A stretch of DNA of 64,000 bases from Phascolarctos cinereus. Taxonomy: Eukaryota > Chordata > Mammalia > Diprotodontia > Phascolarctidae. The notes under the pieces are model-generated. The model was not told the DNA's origin, did not search any database, and worked only from the letters and a program-made list of their open reading frames with translations. Shown in pieces: positions 15,510 through 27,290 of the stretch. The position numbers were made by a program, and so were the translations under genes. The stretch lies in the NCBI RefSeq assembly GCF_002099425.1, contig NW_018344008.1:7432501-7496500 (forward strand). Direction: 5' to 3'. Positions within the stretch are counted from its first letter, which is position 1. Each line of letters opens with the position of its first letter.

Positions 15510-16547
15510 GAAAAGTAGTTTTCCCACACTTCCCATGAGAACACCCTCTTGTAGTTCATAGATGCAGCTCACAAACCCCTCACAGGTTGCTGGCATCATG
15601 GATCAGTAGCTCAATCATTTCTTTGTTAACCATACCTGGAGTTAGACTCAAGATCTCGGATAGAGTTTTAGGTGTGACTATAGTTTTGCATTAATTAGGG
15701 AACATCTCCTAACTGAGCCCTAAGTAGTTTGCATAACTTCCTATACATATTTTGGTTCCTAATAACATCCTGAGTAAAATCAAATTTCACAAGTTACTAT
15801 TGTAATAGATCTGTATCTCTGTTTCTCAAGCTTATTTATCCCTCTCTAACCATATTTAATCTGAAAGAATGAGCAACTTTCAGGAATTGAATCTTATACA
15901 TATGATAAGTTCAAACACTAATTTAGCTCTTGTTTAGGCCATAGTATGACTGAAGATAAAAACTAAAGATAAAGTCTTTCCTACTTACAGCTTATTACAG
16001 AAATTTAGATGCTTTAATATTAATCACTAGCCTTAGATCTCTGATGCTGCTTCCACTGAGACTCTTTTTCTCTGGAAGCACCTATATAAGTCCAGTCCAA
16101 GGACACAACAAACCTAGGAATGAAACTCTAAATTCACAATAGGTTTGGACATAATTGTTATCAGTAACAAATTTTTACTGCAACAAATTTTCTTGCAAAT
16201 AGAAATTTAGTAGGCCCTCTAAAATATCACATCAGAAATTTCACCAAAACATTTCTTCATAAAAGTGTTTTCCTTTCTTAAAAAATAGCTTACAATTTTC
16301 TAATTACCACAAAATTTTTAGTTACCTAAATTCTCTAGTCAAAAAGATGTCTGTAATGAGCTATTTACTTAGTAAGAATTCCACAACACAAAACTCCTGC
16401 ACTGTATTAATAAGAATTATGATATTTTATAAAGTCTCTTCTTTGCCTAATTACCAAGTTTCCTCTCACAAAAAAAAATACTTTTACAGGTACTTGATTT
16501 AAACAATAACTCCAGATAGCTTAGTTAACAATCTTAAATTTCATAAG
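15510..16547. other. A+T-rich DNA, no gene or repeat recognised
   Basis: About 1 kb between two L1 copies. No open frame of note and no recognised SINE or LINE words. It could include a decayed LTR-type fossil, but no defining ends were seen. Confidence 0.4.
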
Positions 16548-16565
16548 TGAGAACTGAAGAATTTT
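16548..16565. repeat. Left TSD of antisense L1 3' end
   Basis: TGAGAACTGAAGAATTTT, matched at 17064-17081 with one C/T difference. Confidence 0.85.
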
Positions 16566-17063
16566 TTTTCTTTAATTTTTTTATTTTTTTTGGAAAATTT
16601 ATTAATTTATTTTGATTTATCAACAATCACTTCCATATGCTTTTGAGTTGAAAATTTTTCTCCCCATTCCTTCCCCCCACCCTCCCCAAGACGGTGCACA
16701 ATCTGATATAGGCTTTACATTTACATTCCTATGAAACATATTTTCACATTAGTGAAGTTGTAAGTAAAAATTAAAACCAATAGGAGGAACCATCAGAAAG
16801 ATGAAACAAAATGCAACAGAAGGTAAAAATAAGTGGTAGCGATTCGATTTCCATAGTTCTTTCTTTGGATGTGGACAGCATTTTCCTTCCCGAGGCCTCT
16901 GGAGATGTCTTTAGATCCTTGTAATGCTGAGAAGGGTTCAGTTTAACAATTTTCGTCGTCGTCATATAATGTGGCTGTTATTGTGTACAAAGTCCTCTTG
17001 GTTCTGCTCACTTCGCTCAGCATCAGACCATATAAGTCTTTCTAGGTTTTTCTGAAGTCAGCC
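16566..17063 (-). mobile_element. L1 3' end, severely 5'-truncated, antisense, with TSD
   Basis: The minus strand matches the 3' parts of the plus-strand L1s at 14.9-15.5 and 21.2-21.7 kb. It has the end of ORF2 (words around CTGAGCGAAGTGAGCAG near 17015), the TATGGAAATCGAATC-type link to the 3' UTR and the AAGCATATGGAAGTGATTG terminus, then an A tail (T run at 16562-16590 on plus). An 18-bp near-perfect TSD shows this is one complete truncated insertion of about 0.5 kb. Confidence 0.85.
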
Positions 17064-17081
17064 TGAGAACCGAAGAATTTT
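17064..17081. repeat. Right TSD of antisense L1 3' end
   Basis: TGAGAACCGAAGAATTTT, the partner of 16548-16565. Confidence 0.85.
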
Positions 17082-17770
17082 AGCTGAAACTTCTTTTTGT
17101 ATATAGACAAAACTTGGAAGTTCATGTTTCTTAAATTACAATACTTAAAAAGAAATGTTACAACACAGGGTTATATAGAATGATTGAACTGCTTCCCAAC
17201 CCATTTCTTTTTCTCTTTCTCTGATAGTATAATTTTTAATCTAACAACATTCTAGACTATAAGAGAAATTATTTTTCTAACAACATAGATGATACAAATG
17301 CTTATCAGATTACACCATATAAGAAAATTCAGAAATATAACCACACCATAAAGCAATATATTTAAAGCTTGAAACAGAACCAATTAATTACTATCAGGTG
17401 ATGTCAATTTAGTTGGATTGAGTAAACCACATCTGTATTCATAATCACAAATGTTAATAATGAGGTATGGGCCTAAGATGGGCGCCCCCAAGAGAAAAAA
17501 AAAACCTTTCTTGCTTTTCGAACACCTCCAACATCCTCCTGAGGCCATGGAAGTCTAGCCCTCCATTGTCTATGACTGGTCAAAAGAATTATTTTCTTCA
17601 GTGATCTTTTGTACATTTGCCTTTTGCCAATCAATGAAAGAAATAGAAAATAGAAATAGAAAGCTTCTGATACCTGACTCTACCCACTGGGGCTAATAAT
17701 TTTTTCTTGGTCTTCTGACTGAGGTGAGGCTTGCTGCTCATTAGCTGAGATGCTTCCTGTATTGGAATGG

Positions 17771-17771
<1 letters not shown>
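17082..17771. other. No gene recognised
   Basis: Resumes the sequence interrupted by the L1 3' end. There are no recognisable motifs. A short A run follows GGGCGCCCCC near 17480, which is unusual here for its CpG. Confidence 0.4.
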
Positions 17772-17801
<30 letters not shown>

Positions 17802-17802
17802 G
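17772..17802. repeat. (CA)n microsatellite
   Basis: About 15 tandem CA units. Confidence 0.95.
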
Positions 17803-17824
17803 TATCAGTATCACTTAATGTATT

Positions 17825-18510
17825 AGTTTATTTTCTACTTCTAATTCATTTTTTTTTCTTATTTTTTATGTTCAAATTTATCTGTTCCTGAGAAGGGAAA
17901 GTTGAGGTCTCCAGCTAGTATAGTTTTACTTTCTATTTTCTCCTGAAATTCATTTAACTTTTTCTTGAAGAATGCTATGCCATTTGGTCCATGTATGTTT
18001 GGTATCAATATTACTTCATTGTCTTTGGTTCCTTTTAGCAAAATGCAGTTTTCTTGCTTGTCCTTTTTAATTATATCTATTTTTGTTTTCGCTTTGGCTG
18101 AGATTATGATTGTTACACCTGCTTTTTTTTTTAAATTTCAGCTAAAGCATAATAGATTCTGCTCTAGTCACTTAATTCAACTCTGTCTGTGTCTCTGTTT
18201 AAAGGGTAGTTTTTTTTTTGTAACCAATATATTGTTGGTTTCTTATTCCTAATCTTTTTTTTTGAAATCTGCTTCCATCTTATTGGTGAGTTCATTCCAT
18301 CTGTGTTCAGAGTTATGATAACTAACTGTACATTTCCTTTCATCCTAATACTTTAGTTTATCCTTCTCTCTCTCTTATCTTCTTTGCCCCCCAAAGTTTG
18401 TTTTGCTTCTGATGACTACTTTATTTTTTCTGTCCTTCATTTTATTCCTTTCTTTTTACTTAGCCACTTCCCCTTTTGTATAAAATAGATTTATATTACT
18501 ATTTGAGTAC
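17825..18510 (-). mobile_element. L1 fragment, inter-ORF and endonuclease region, antisense
   Basis: On the minus strand the frame at 17859-18041 reads LKGTKDNEVILIPNIHGPN, then L-N-E-F-Q-E-K-I-E-S-K-T and A-G-D-L-N-F-P. These are L1 ORF2 endonuclease blocks, including the G-D-N/L-N motif around a catalytic residue. Upstream (18100-18350 on plus) it aligns base by base with 11450-11700 of the long L1. The 3' part of ORF2 is absent, so this is an internal fragment left by rearrangement rather than a simple truncated insertion. Confidence 0.8.
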
Positions 18511-18654
18511 ACACACACACATACACACACATATATACTATATACTATACACACACATATACTCAATATGTGTTTGTATGTCTCTGTTTATTCCATGTTT
18601 GAACCAATTTAGCATTGAGTAAGGTTCTAGTGTTGCCTATCACCACACCATTTT

Positions 18655-19366
18655 CTCCTCAACAATTTGGAGCTATACCCAAAGGGCTATGGGACTATGC
18701 ATGGCCTTTGACCTAGTGGTGCCACTGCTGGGTCTGTATCCCAAAAGAGATTAAAAAAAAAAGGGAGGAAAGATACCTAAATGTGAAAGGATATTTACAA
18801 CAGCTCTTTTCTGATGGCAAGGAATTGGAAATTGAGGGGATGCCCATCAATTAGAGAATGGCTGAACAGGTTGTGGTATGTGATTGTGATGGAGTAGCAT
18901 TGTGTCATAAGAAATGATGAGCAGGATGCTCTCAGAAAAACCTGGAAAGATTTGCATGAGCTGATCCCAAGGTGAAATGTACTGTGTGCAGAGTAACGGC
19001 AATATTGTAAGATGATCAGCTGTGAATGACTTAACCATTCTCAGCGATACAGTGATTCAAGACAACTCTGAAGCTACCCATTCTCAGAGAAAGAACTGAT
19101 AGTGTCTAAATCCAGATTGAAACGTACTTTTTTCCCCTGCTTTCTTCATTTTTCTTTTTTCTTTTTGTTCTGTGTTTTCCTTCACAACATGGCTCTTGAT
19201 GGAAATAGATTTTACATGACTACACATGTATGACCTATATTGAATTGCTTGCTTTCTCAATGAGGGTTCTGGAGTGGGGAAGAAGAGAGAGAATTTGGAA
19301 CTCAAAATTTTAAAAATGAATGTTAAAAATTGTTTTTTACATGTAACTTTGGAAAAATAAGATACT
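18655..19366 (+). mobile_element. L1 3' end (ORF2 C-terminus plus 3' UTR)
   Basis: It starts within the ORF2 C-terminus (words for N-N-L-E-L-Y-P-K-G-Y) and continues through M-P-I-N-x-R-M-A-E-Q-V-V. The 3' UTR ends with GGAACTCAAAATTTTAAAAA and TTTTTTACATGTAACTTTGG before an A-rich tail. This terminus differs from the one on the L1s at 15.5 and 21.7 kb, so at least two L1 subfamilies are present. It matches the first of the two tandem ends found in the HAL1 copies. Confidence 0.85.
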
Positions 19367-19688
19367 AACCTATTTTCTCACAAATGTGAAATCTCTTTCT
19401 GGTATGCTTTTTTCATGTCTGATAATTTTCTGCATTAGTCCTATCACTTCCTCCTTCTTCCAGGGCATCCTTCTTTCTTGCCTATATATTTTCTTTTAAT
19501 CATTTCAACATAGTCATCTCACTTCCACACCATCTTTCTATGTACAATCCTGTCTGTCATAATAATGATAAAGTTCTTAAATGCTTCTTTTGGGTGAAGA
19601 AGTATTACACTTGTATTAAGTATTAAGAAGTTTTAAGTAATATAGCTAACTTAGGATAATAGACACTGTTTCTTTTATATTATACAGG

Positions 19689-19845
19689 GTTTTTTTGCCT
19701 TTTTTTTTTGGTGAGGCAGTTGGGGTTAAGTGACTTGCCCAGGGTCACACAGCTAGTAAGTGTCAAGTGGCTGAGGCCAGATTTGGACTCAGGTCCTCCT
19801 GACTCCAAGGCTGGAACTCTATTCTCTGTGCCACCTAGCTCTCCC
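19689..19845 (-). mobile_element. Marsupial tRNA-derived CORE-SINE, antisense, with TSD
   Basis: Minus strand: a head of the type GGGAGAGCTAGGTGGCACAG, a B-box-like GAGTCCAAATCTGG region, and the core TTACTAGCTGTGTGACCCTG, then CAAGTCACTTAACCCC and an A tail (T run at 19701-19709 on plus). An exact 11-bp TSD, TATTATACAGG, lies at 19678-19688 and 19846-19856. Such SINEs are transcribed by RNA polymerase III and moved by L1 in trans. The overlapping open frame on plus is an artefact. Confidence 0.9.
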
Positions 19846-19974
19846 TATTATACAGGTTTTTTAATAATATTTTCTATATCTGTCTTTTGTAATTATCATT
19901 ATTAATGAAGCAATTAGAAATTATAAAGAAGTTGTGCAAATATATGAATGTATCTTGAAAAATTATGTTTAGAC

Positions 19975-21690
19975 ATAAAAATAATGTCAGACCTAAATAA
20001 TTGGAAAAACACCAATTGCTCATGGGTAGACTGAGCAGAAATAATAAAAATGACAATTCTACCTAAATTAGTTTACTTATTCAGCGTCATATCAATCAAA
20101 CTACCAAAATATTATTTTACAGAGCTAGAAAAAATAATAACAAGATTCATCTGGAAGAACAAAATGTCCAGAATATCAAGGGAACTAATGAAAAGAAATG
20201 CTAAGGAAGGTGGTCCAGCTGTTCCAGATCTTAAATTGTATTATAGAGCAACAATCATCAAAAGTACTTGGTACTGGCTAAGAAATAGAGTAGTGGATCA
20301 GTGAAATAGGTTAAGTATGCAAGATACCATAGTCTATGTGACTATAATAATCTATTATTTGATAAACCTAAAGACTCCACCTCTGGGATAAGAACTTAAT
20401 ATTTGACAAAAATTTCTGGGAACTGGAAAAGAGTATGGCAGATACTAGACATAGACAAAAATCTTACACCTTACACCAAAATACAGTCAAAATGGTTTCA
20501 TGATTTAGATATAAAGGCTGATACTATAAGCAAACTGGGAGAGCAAGAAATAGTTTACCTATCAGATCTATGGAGAACAGAAGAATTTATGACAAAACGA
20601 GACAGAAAGCATTATAAAATGCAAAATGGATAATTTTAATTACATTAATTGATGAATTTTTGCACAAACAAAGCCAATGCAGCCAAGATTAGGAGAGAAG
20701 CAGAAAACTGGGGAAGAATTTTTGCAACTTATAAGGGACTCATTTCTAAAATGTATGGAGAACTAAGTCAAATTTCAGATGAATTAAAGTTATCTATAGT
20801 CATATTAAAAAATGCTCTAAATCACTATTGATTAGAGAAATGCAAATCAAAACAATTTTGAGGTACCACATCATACCTATCAGGTTGACTAACATGACAA
20901 AACAGGAAAATAATAAATGTTGGAGAAGATGTGGGAAAATTGGAACACTAATGCATTGTTTGTGGAGTTGTGAATTGATCCAACTATTTTGGAGAGCAAT
21001 TTGGAACTATGCCCGAAGGGCTATGAAAATGTGCATACCCTTTGACCCAGCAATAGCACTTCTAGGGCTGTATCCCCAAAAGATCATGCAAATGGGAAAA
21101 GGACCCACAAGTACAAAAATATTTATAGCAGCTCTTTCTGTGGTGGCAAAGAATTGGAAATTGAAGGGATGCCCATCAATTGGGGAATGGCTGAACAAGT
21201 TGTGTTATATGAATGTAATGGAATACTATTGTGCTATAAGAAATGATGAGCAAGCTGACTTCAGAAAAACCTGGAAAGACTTGTATGGACTGATGCGTAG
21301 TGAAGTGAGCAGAACCAGAACATTGTACACAGTAACAGCCACATTGTTCAATGACTAATTTTTATATACTTAGCTTTTCTCAGCAATGCAAGGATTTAAG
21401 ACATCTCCAAAAGTCTCATGATGGAAAATACTATCCATACCCAGAGAAAGAACTATGAAGTTTGAATGCAGATTGAAGCATACTATTTGCTGGTTTTTTT
21501 TCCTTCTGTTGGTTCCTCTGGTTGGTTCTAATTTTTCTTTACAACATGACTAATGTGAAAATATGTATAACAGAAATATATATATATGTAGAGTCTGTAG
21601 GGAATGGGAGAAAATTCAAAACTCAAAAGCTTATGGAAGTGAATGTTGAAAACTAAAAATAAGTTAATATGTTAAAAATATTTTTAGAGA
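19975..21690 (+). mobile_element. L1 LINE, 5'-truncated, about 1.7 kb
   Basis: It starts in the thumb/C-terminal part of ORF2 (words matching 13730 in the long L1). It retains a 176-codon open stretch (20828-21358) from I-R-E-M-Q-I-K-T through C-W-R-R-C-G, C-I-P-F-D-P-A-I-A-L-L-G and the W-L-N-K-L region, ending F-N-D-stop. The C-W-R-R-C-G piece is part of the conserved cysteine-rich (zinc-knuckle-like) end of ORF2p. The 3' UTR ends CTCAAAAGCTTATGGAAGTG. It is among the best preserved L1 copies here but cannot encode a functional protein. Confidence 0.9.
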
Positions 21691-21913
21691 AATGAATCAG
21701 ATGAATGTCACAGTTGCAGGGTATGAAGGTGCTGTGCTTGGTTGGGGTTGGGTGTAGTGATGAAACAGAGGACTACCAATAGAATTCTTTCTTTGACAAC
21801 CTTCTTTCTACTTGCTCATTTCCAAGAAGGTTTAAACTTTGCTGGAGTACTCATTTTACCTGTCCTAAATCATCCCTTTATTTTTCACTCTGTTTGATCT
21901 CCATCCTCTAAAC

Positions 21914-22123
21914 CAGGGTGGTAGGGAACCTGTAGCCTTGAGGCCACATGTGACCTTCTAGGTCCTCAAGTGTGGCCCTTACATTGAATACAAACTTCAT
22001 TGAACAAATCCCCTTGATGAAAGGATAAGATTTGTTCCACAGAGTTTGGATTCAATCAAAGGACCACACTTGAGGACCTAGAGGGCCACATGTGGCCTGA
22101 AAGCCACAGGTTCCCCACCTCTG
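21914..22123. mobile_element. hAT-type MITE, nearly full palindrome
   Basis: A 210-bp element whose two halves are inverted copies. It opens CAGGGTGGTAGGGAACCTGT, and the far end reversed is CAGAGGTGGGGAACCTGTGG. The inner sequence GAGGCCACATGTG / CACATGTGGCC and the AAGATTTGTT / AACAAATC core continue the pairing. The CAGGGGTGGG-like ends suit hAT (Charlie-like) elements, which leave 8-bp TSDs, although no clean 8-bp pair was seen. The transcribed RNA would form a long hairpin. Confidence 0.7.
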
Positions 22124-22800
22124 CACTTCTCACCTGTTCCCCAGTGACCAAAGTATCAGAAGGATGATAAGGCATTGTTAGGGCTAGGAATGAATGGACA
22201 TGATCTTGGTTAGTAGAAGTAGAGGATAATTTCAGTTCATGTTTTGCAAGATAGAATCTTGAGATTCCAACTAAGGCACTATTTAACATTTGTTGTGCCT
22301 TGGTAGTTTCAGGGCTTTGAGACCTAGGCTGTTACCAGGTGGATGATGATGCTTCATTTACATTCCTCATATCTTAGCTACTGAGAGATATGAATGAGTG
22401 AAAGAAAATATTATCTTTTCTAGTGAATTGTACTTAAAAATGCAACTCTATAAAATGACTTATAAATATTAATGAATGTTATAATTTAAAAACTAATTTG
22501 AGAAAGAAAAACTAAATTTTTTTAAAAATAGCTATTTCACTACTCTTTAATTATCATAATTTAAATAATTGCTCTTTTATATATCCCCTAATGATTTTAA
22601 AAGAGATGAACACTTAAGTACTTCTCTGATCTATTTACTTGGATGCTAGAAGAACTGTAGGCTCTCAGGATTCATTCCTGTCCTACCCGTCTCAGAAGGA
22701 GTAACTCTTCTTCCTCACTCAGCTCTTATGTGTGTGTGTGTGTACACATGTATACACACACACACATATATATACATCAACTTCGAAAAAATATCCTTCC
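22124..22800. other. No gene recognised; short TG/CA tract near 22730-22765
   Basis: A+T-rich single-copy-looking DNA with a small (TG)n / (CA)n inverted pair. No coding signal. Confidence 0.4.
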
Positions 22801-22804
22801 TTAT

Positions 22805-22975
22805 TTTATCCTCTTCAATTAGTCAATCAACAAGTATCTATTAAGCACGAGCTGTGATAGACACTATACTAGAAGATGGGGATAGAAAGATTAAAAGGAA
22901 ATAATCCCTACCCTCACGGATTTTACAGTCAAACTGGAGGAGACAACATGTACATATTGTCATAGAGGAGCTTGG
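22805..22975 (-). mobile_element. L2 LINE 3' end, antisense
   Basis: Reading the minus strand gives the classic L2 tail order. It runs CCTCCAGTTTGACTGTAAAAT, a GAGGGTAGGG-like word, GTATAGTGTCTATCACAGCT, and a TTAATAGATACTTGTTGATTG end. On plus this appears as AGTCAATCAACAAGTATCTATTAAGCAC. About 170 bp, diverged. Confidence 0.75.
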
Positions 22976-23291
22976 TACAATTCAGATTCTTTTTGACTTG
23001 AGGATAACCAAGGGGTTATGTAATATAATGGAAATGTAATATACCTATAATATAATTGAAGCAGAGAGTTATATCAAAAAAAAGCTTAGAGGTTGGTCTG
23101 TCAATATCTTTTCATTCCCTTTTCAATATTTTAAATTAGATTAATGCTTATTTAAAATGAGAAAAGTCTATTCTCTGGTTTTAGACACTAGGTTTTCACA
23201 ATTCAAATGAACAGAAGTAGAGATCTATCTTTATCTGTCGACCTGTGTCATGTATATTATATATGTATAGTATATCTAGACACAATATAGG
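22976..23291. other. No gene or repeat recognised
   Basis: A+T-rich DNA between an L2 tail and the start of an L1; nothing identifiable. Confidence 0.4.
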
Positions 23292-23823
23292 AGTTCACAA
23301 GATGGAAGAGAGAAGCCAGGAAGTTGCCGGAGATCTCCCCAATTTCCTTCAGAAACAATATTAAATCAGCTATCTAAAAGAATTCTGGAGCAACAGAATC
23401 CACAAAAAAGATGGGAAGAAACAATTTTCCAGCCGAAGGAAACTTAGAAGGACTTCAGGAAAGGTGTATTTTACTTGGGTAGAAGGGGAGCATAGCCCAA
23501 TACATGCAGTATCCTGGCAAACCAGCAGGAGGCTCTTAGCCACAGTGAAGTTTATCAATTAAGGCCCCACTATTCTAGCTCAATAGGCTGGTGGTATAGC
23601 AGGCCAAATGTGAAGCCTCCAGCCCCAGGGCAGCAGGGAAGCTGCCAGCCCTGGAACCCAGGGCAGAACAGGGGTGACTAGGCTGGGCCACCCTAGTGTA
23701 ATGGCCAGACCACCAGCCCCAGAGGCCCCAGTGCAAAAAGCCAGTGACCAGGCCCCTGGTATGTAGTGCAAGAAGCTTGGGACAGTGCCCCCTCTACCCC
23801 AGGCTCAGAGCTCAACTTTAAAA

Positions 23824-24105
23824 ATGAGCAAAAACTGAAAAAGAGCCCTGAACATAGAAAGCTACTGTGGTGGCAGAGAAGATCAAAACACAAACTCAGA
23901 GAGGACAACAATGTCAAAATATCTACATGCAAAGCCTCAAAGGGGAACATGAATTGGTCTCAAGCCCAAAAAGTCCTCTTGGAAGAGCTAAAAAAAGGAT
24001 TTCAAAAATCAAGTAAGAAAGGTAGAAATAAAATTGGAGAAAAGAAATGAGAGTTACTTAAGAGAATTATCGAAAGAGAGACAGAAAGGAAAAAAATTGA
24101 CTGAA
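23824..24105 (+). pseudogene. L1 ORF1 N-terminal remnant
   Basis: An open stretch with Lys/Glu-rich, coiled-coil-like composition: M-N-W-S-Q-A-Q-K-V-L-L-E-E-L-K-K-G-F. It aligns with the HAL1 ORF1 frame (M-N-C-C-Q-A near 38821). It is cut by a SINE and by the internal deletion, so the RRM and C-terminal domains are absent. Confidence 0.6.
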
Positions 24106-24111
24106 AAAAAC

Positions 24112-24256
24112 TTTTTTTTTTTGTTAGGCAATGGGATTAAGAGACTTGCCTAGGGTCACACAGCTAGTAAGTGTTTGTGTCTGGGGCCAAATTTGAACTC
24201 AGGTCCTCCTGAATCCAGGGCTGGTGCTCTATCCACTGCACCACCTAGCTGCCCCA
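24112..24256 (-). mobile_element. Marsupial tRNA-derived CORE-SINE inside L1, antisense
   Basis: Minus strand: GGGGCAGCTAGGTGGTGCAG, a GAGTTCAAATTTGGC B-box region, CTTACTAGCTGTGTGACCCT, CAAGTCTCTTAATCCC, then an A tail (T run at 24112-24123). A near TSD, GAAAAAAAC / GAAAAAAGC, lies at 24103-24111 and 24257-24265. It inserted after the L1, so it is younger. Confidence 0.85.
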
Positions 24257-24284
24257 GAAAAAAGCAACTCCTTAAAAAACAGAA

Positions 24285-27200
24285 TTGGCTAAATCATAGA
24301 AACAATAGATAATTTCATCAAAAAGAATGACAAAAATGAGACAACATACCAAAATTCATGGGATACAGCCAAAGCAGTACTTATGGGCAATTTTATATCT
24401 CTAAATGCTTATATGAATAAAATAGAGAAAGAATAGATCAATGAATTGGGAATCCAATTTAAAAAGATAGAAAAAGAATGAATGAAAAAATCTTCAATTT
24501 AAACACCAAGTGAAAAATTCTGAAAGTCAAAGGAGAGATTAATAAAAATGAAAGTAAGAAAATTATTGAACTGATAAACAAAACTAAGAACTGGTTTTAT
24601 GGAAAAAGCAATAAAATAGATAAAACTTTGGTCAATTTAGTTTTAAAAAAGAAAGAAGACAACCAAATTGCCAGTATAAAAAATTAAAAGGGTGAATTCA
24701 CCACCATTGAAGAGGAAATTAAAGCAATAATTATGTGCTATTTTGCCCAACCGTAACAATAAATCTGACAATCTAAGTGAAATAGATGAATATTTACAAT
24801 AATATAAATTGCCCACGGTAACAGAAGAAGAAATAAAATGCTTCCATAACCCCATTTTAGAAAAAAGAAATTGAACAAGCTATCAATGAACTCCCTTAGA
24901 AAAAAAATCTGCAGGGTCAGATGGATTTATAAGTGAATTCTACCTAACATTTAAAAAACAATTAGCGTTAATACCATAAAATCTATTTGGAAAAATAGGT
25001 GAAGAAGGAGCTCTATCAAATTCCTTCTATGATACAAATATGGTGCTGATGCCTAAACCAGCCAGTGTCAAAAAAGAGCAAGAAAATTATGGACCAATTT
25101 CCCTAATCAATACAGATGCAAAAATTTTAAATAATGTATTAGTAAAGAGATTACAGTTTATCTCAAGGACAATACACTATGACAGGTGGGATTTATACCT
25201 GGAATGCAGGATTGGTTCAATATTAGGAAAACTATCAACATAATTAACCATATCAGTAACAAAACTTAACAGAAATAATCTGATTATCTAAATAGGTGAA
25301 GAAAAAGCTTTTGAAAAAAAACAAAAAACCCAAAAAATCCATTCCCCATTAAAAACACTAGAGAGCACAGAAATAAATGGAGTTTTGCTTAAAATAAAAG
25401 TAGCATCTCTCTAAAACCATCAGCAAGAATTGTATGTAATGGGAATAAGCTAGAAGCATTCCCAATAAGACCAAAGTGAAACAAGGATTCCCATTATCAC
25501 CAATCTTTTTCAGTGTTGCACTAGAAATGCTACTTTTAACAATAAGAAAACAAAAAGAAATTGGAACAATTAGGAAGAAATGAAAATATCTCTCTTTGTA
25601 GATGATATGGTTGTATGATGGAGAATTCTAAAGAATCAACTAAAAAAGCTATTTGAAATAATTAACAGCTTTAGCAAAGTTGCAGGATATAAAATAAACC
25701 TGCATAAATTATCTGCATTTCTATATATTATCAACAAAGCTGAGCAAGAAGAGAAAGAGAAATTACATTTAAAATAAATGTAGGTTAAAAAAGAATACTT
25801 GCCAAAACAAAACCAGAAACTATATGGACATAATTACAAAACACTTTTCACAAAAAATAAAGTCAGATCTAAACATTTGAAAAATATCAATTGCTCATGT
25901 GTAAGCCATGCTAATATAATAAAAATGATAATTGTACCTAAGTTAGTTTACATATTTAGTGCCATACCAGTCAAACTACCAAAAAATTATTTTATAGAGC
26001 CAGAAAAAATAATAATGAAATTCATCTGTAAGAAGAAAAGGTCAAAAATATCAAAGGAATTAATGAAAAAAAATGCAAAGAAGGTGGCCTACCTGTACCA
26101 GATCTAAAACTATATTATAAAGCAGCAGTCATCAATACTGTTTGGTAATGGCTAAGAATTAAAGTGGTGGATCACAGAAATAGGTTAAGTATACACTACA
26201 CTGTAGTCAATGACTACGTAACAGTAATCTACTGTTTGATAAACCAAAAGACTCCAGCTTCTGGGATAAGAACTCACTATTTGAGAAAAACTTTTGGGAA
26301 AACTGGACAATAATATGGCAGAAAATAGGCATAGACCAACATCTCACACCATATACTAAGGATACATGATTTAGACATAAAGGGTGAAACCATAAGCACA
26401 TTAGGAGAGCAAGGAATAGTTTACCTGTCAGATCTATGGAGAATGGAAGAATTTATGACCAAACCAGGAAACATTATGAAATGCAAAATAGATAATTTTG
26501 GTTATATTAAATTAAAAAGTTTTTGCACAAAGAAAACCAGTATAACTAGATTCAGCAGACAGCTAGGAAACAATTTTTACAGTCAGTGTTTCTGATAAAG
26601 GCCTCATTTCTCAAATACATAGAGAACTGAGTCAAATTTATGAGAATACCCATCATTCCCTGATTGATAAATGGTCAAAGGATATGAACAGGCAGTTTTC
26701 AGATGAAGAAATTAAAGCTGTCTCTAGTCACTTAAAAAAAAATCTGAATCAATTTTGATTAGAGAAATGCAAGTTAAAAGAACCCTGAGGTACCACCTCA
26801 TAACTTATCAGATTGACTAATATGACAAAAAAAAATAATGACTAAAATTGGAAAGAATGTGGGACAGTTGGGACTCTAATGCACTGTTGGTACAATTGTG
26901 AACTCATCCAACCATTCTGGAGAACAATTCAAACTATTCCTAAAGGGCTACAGATAACTGTGCTTACCATTTGACCCATATGTAGTAATAATAGGTCTGT
27001 ATCCCAAAGAGATTTTAAAAAATAGAAAACAATAGGACTGCTACATAAAACTATTTATAGTAGGTCTTTTCCTGGTGGTGAAGAATTAGAAGTTGAAAGT
27101 TGCCCATCTTTTGGAGAATGGCTGAATGAGTTTTGATATATGATTGTTATTGAATATTATTGTGCTATAAGAAATAATGAACAGGATGCTTTCAGAAAAA

Positions 27201-27290
27201 CCTGGAAAGATTTACATGAAGTGATATGAAGTAAAATGAGCAGAACCAGGAGAACATTGTAAGCAGTAATAGCAACTCTGAATGACTTAG
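24285..27290 (+). pseudogene. L1 ORF2 remnant lacking the endonuclease
   Basis: It enters ORF2 after the endonuclease. Reverse-transcriptase blocks include [19 protein letters not shown] (about 25070) and a degraded F-V-D-D near 25598-25610, where F-A-D-D would be expected. A later W-N/V-S-H-A-N-I-I-K-M piece lies near 25905. The C-terminal part retains the N-G-A-T/K-M-N-R-Q-F-S-D-E-E-I-K-A block near 26690. There are many stops and frameshifts. Confidence 0.8.

Noticed and set aside
19708-19905. 65-codon frame over the SINE at 19.7 kb
   Set aside because: It reads the antisense of a tRNA-derived SINE (Asp-Leu-Pro-Arg-Val-Thr-Gln). The same peptide arises at 61.9-62.06 kb from another copy.
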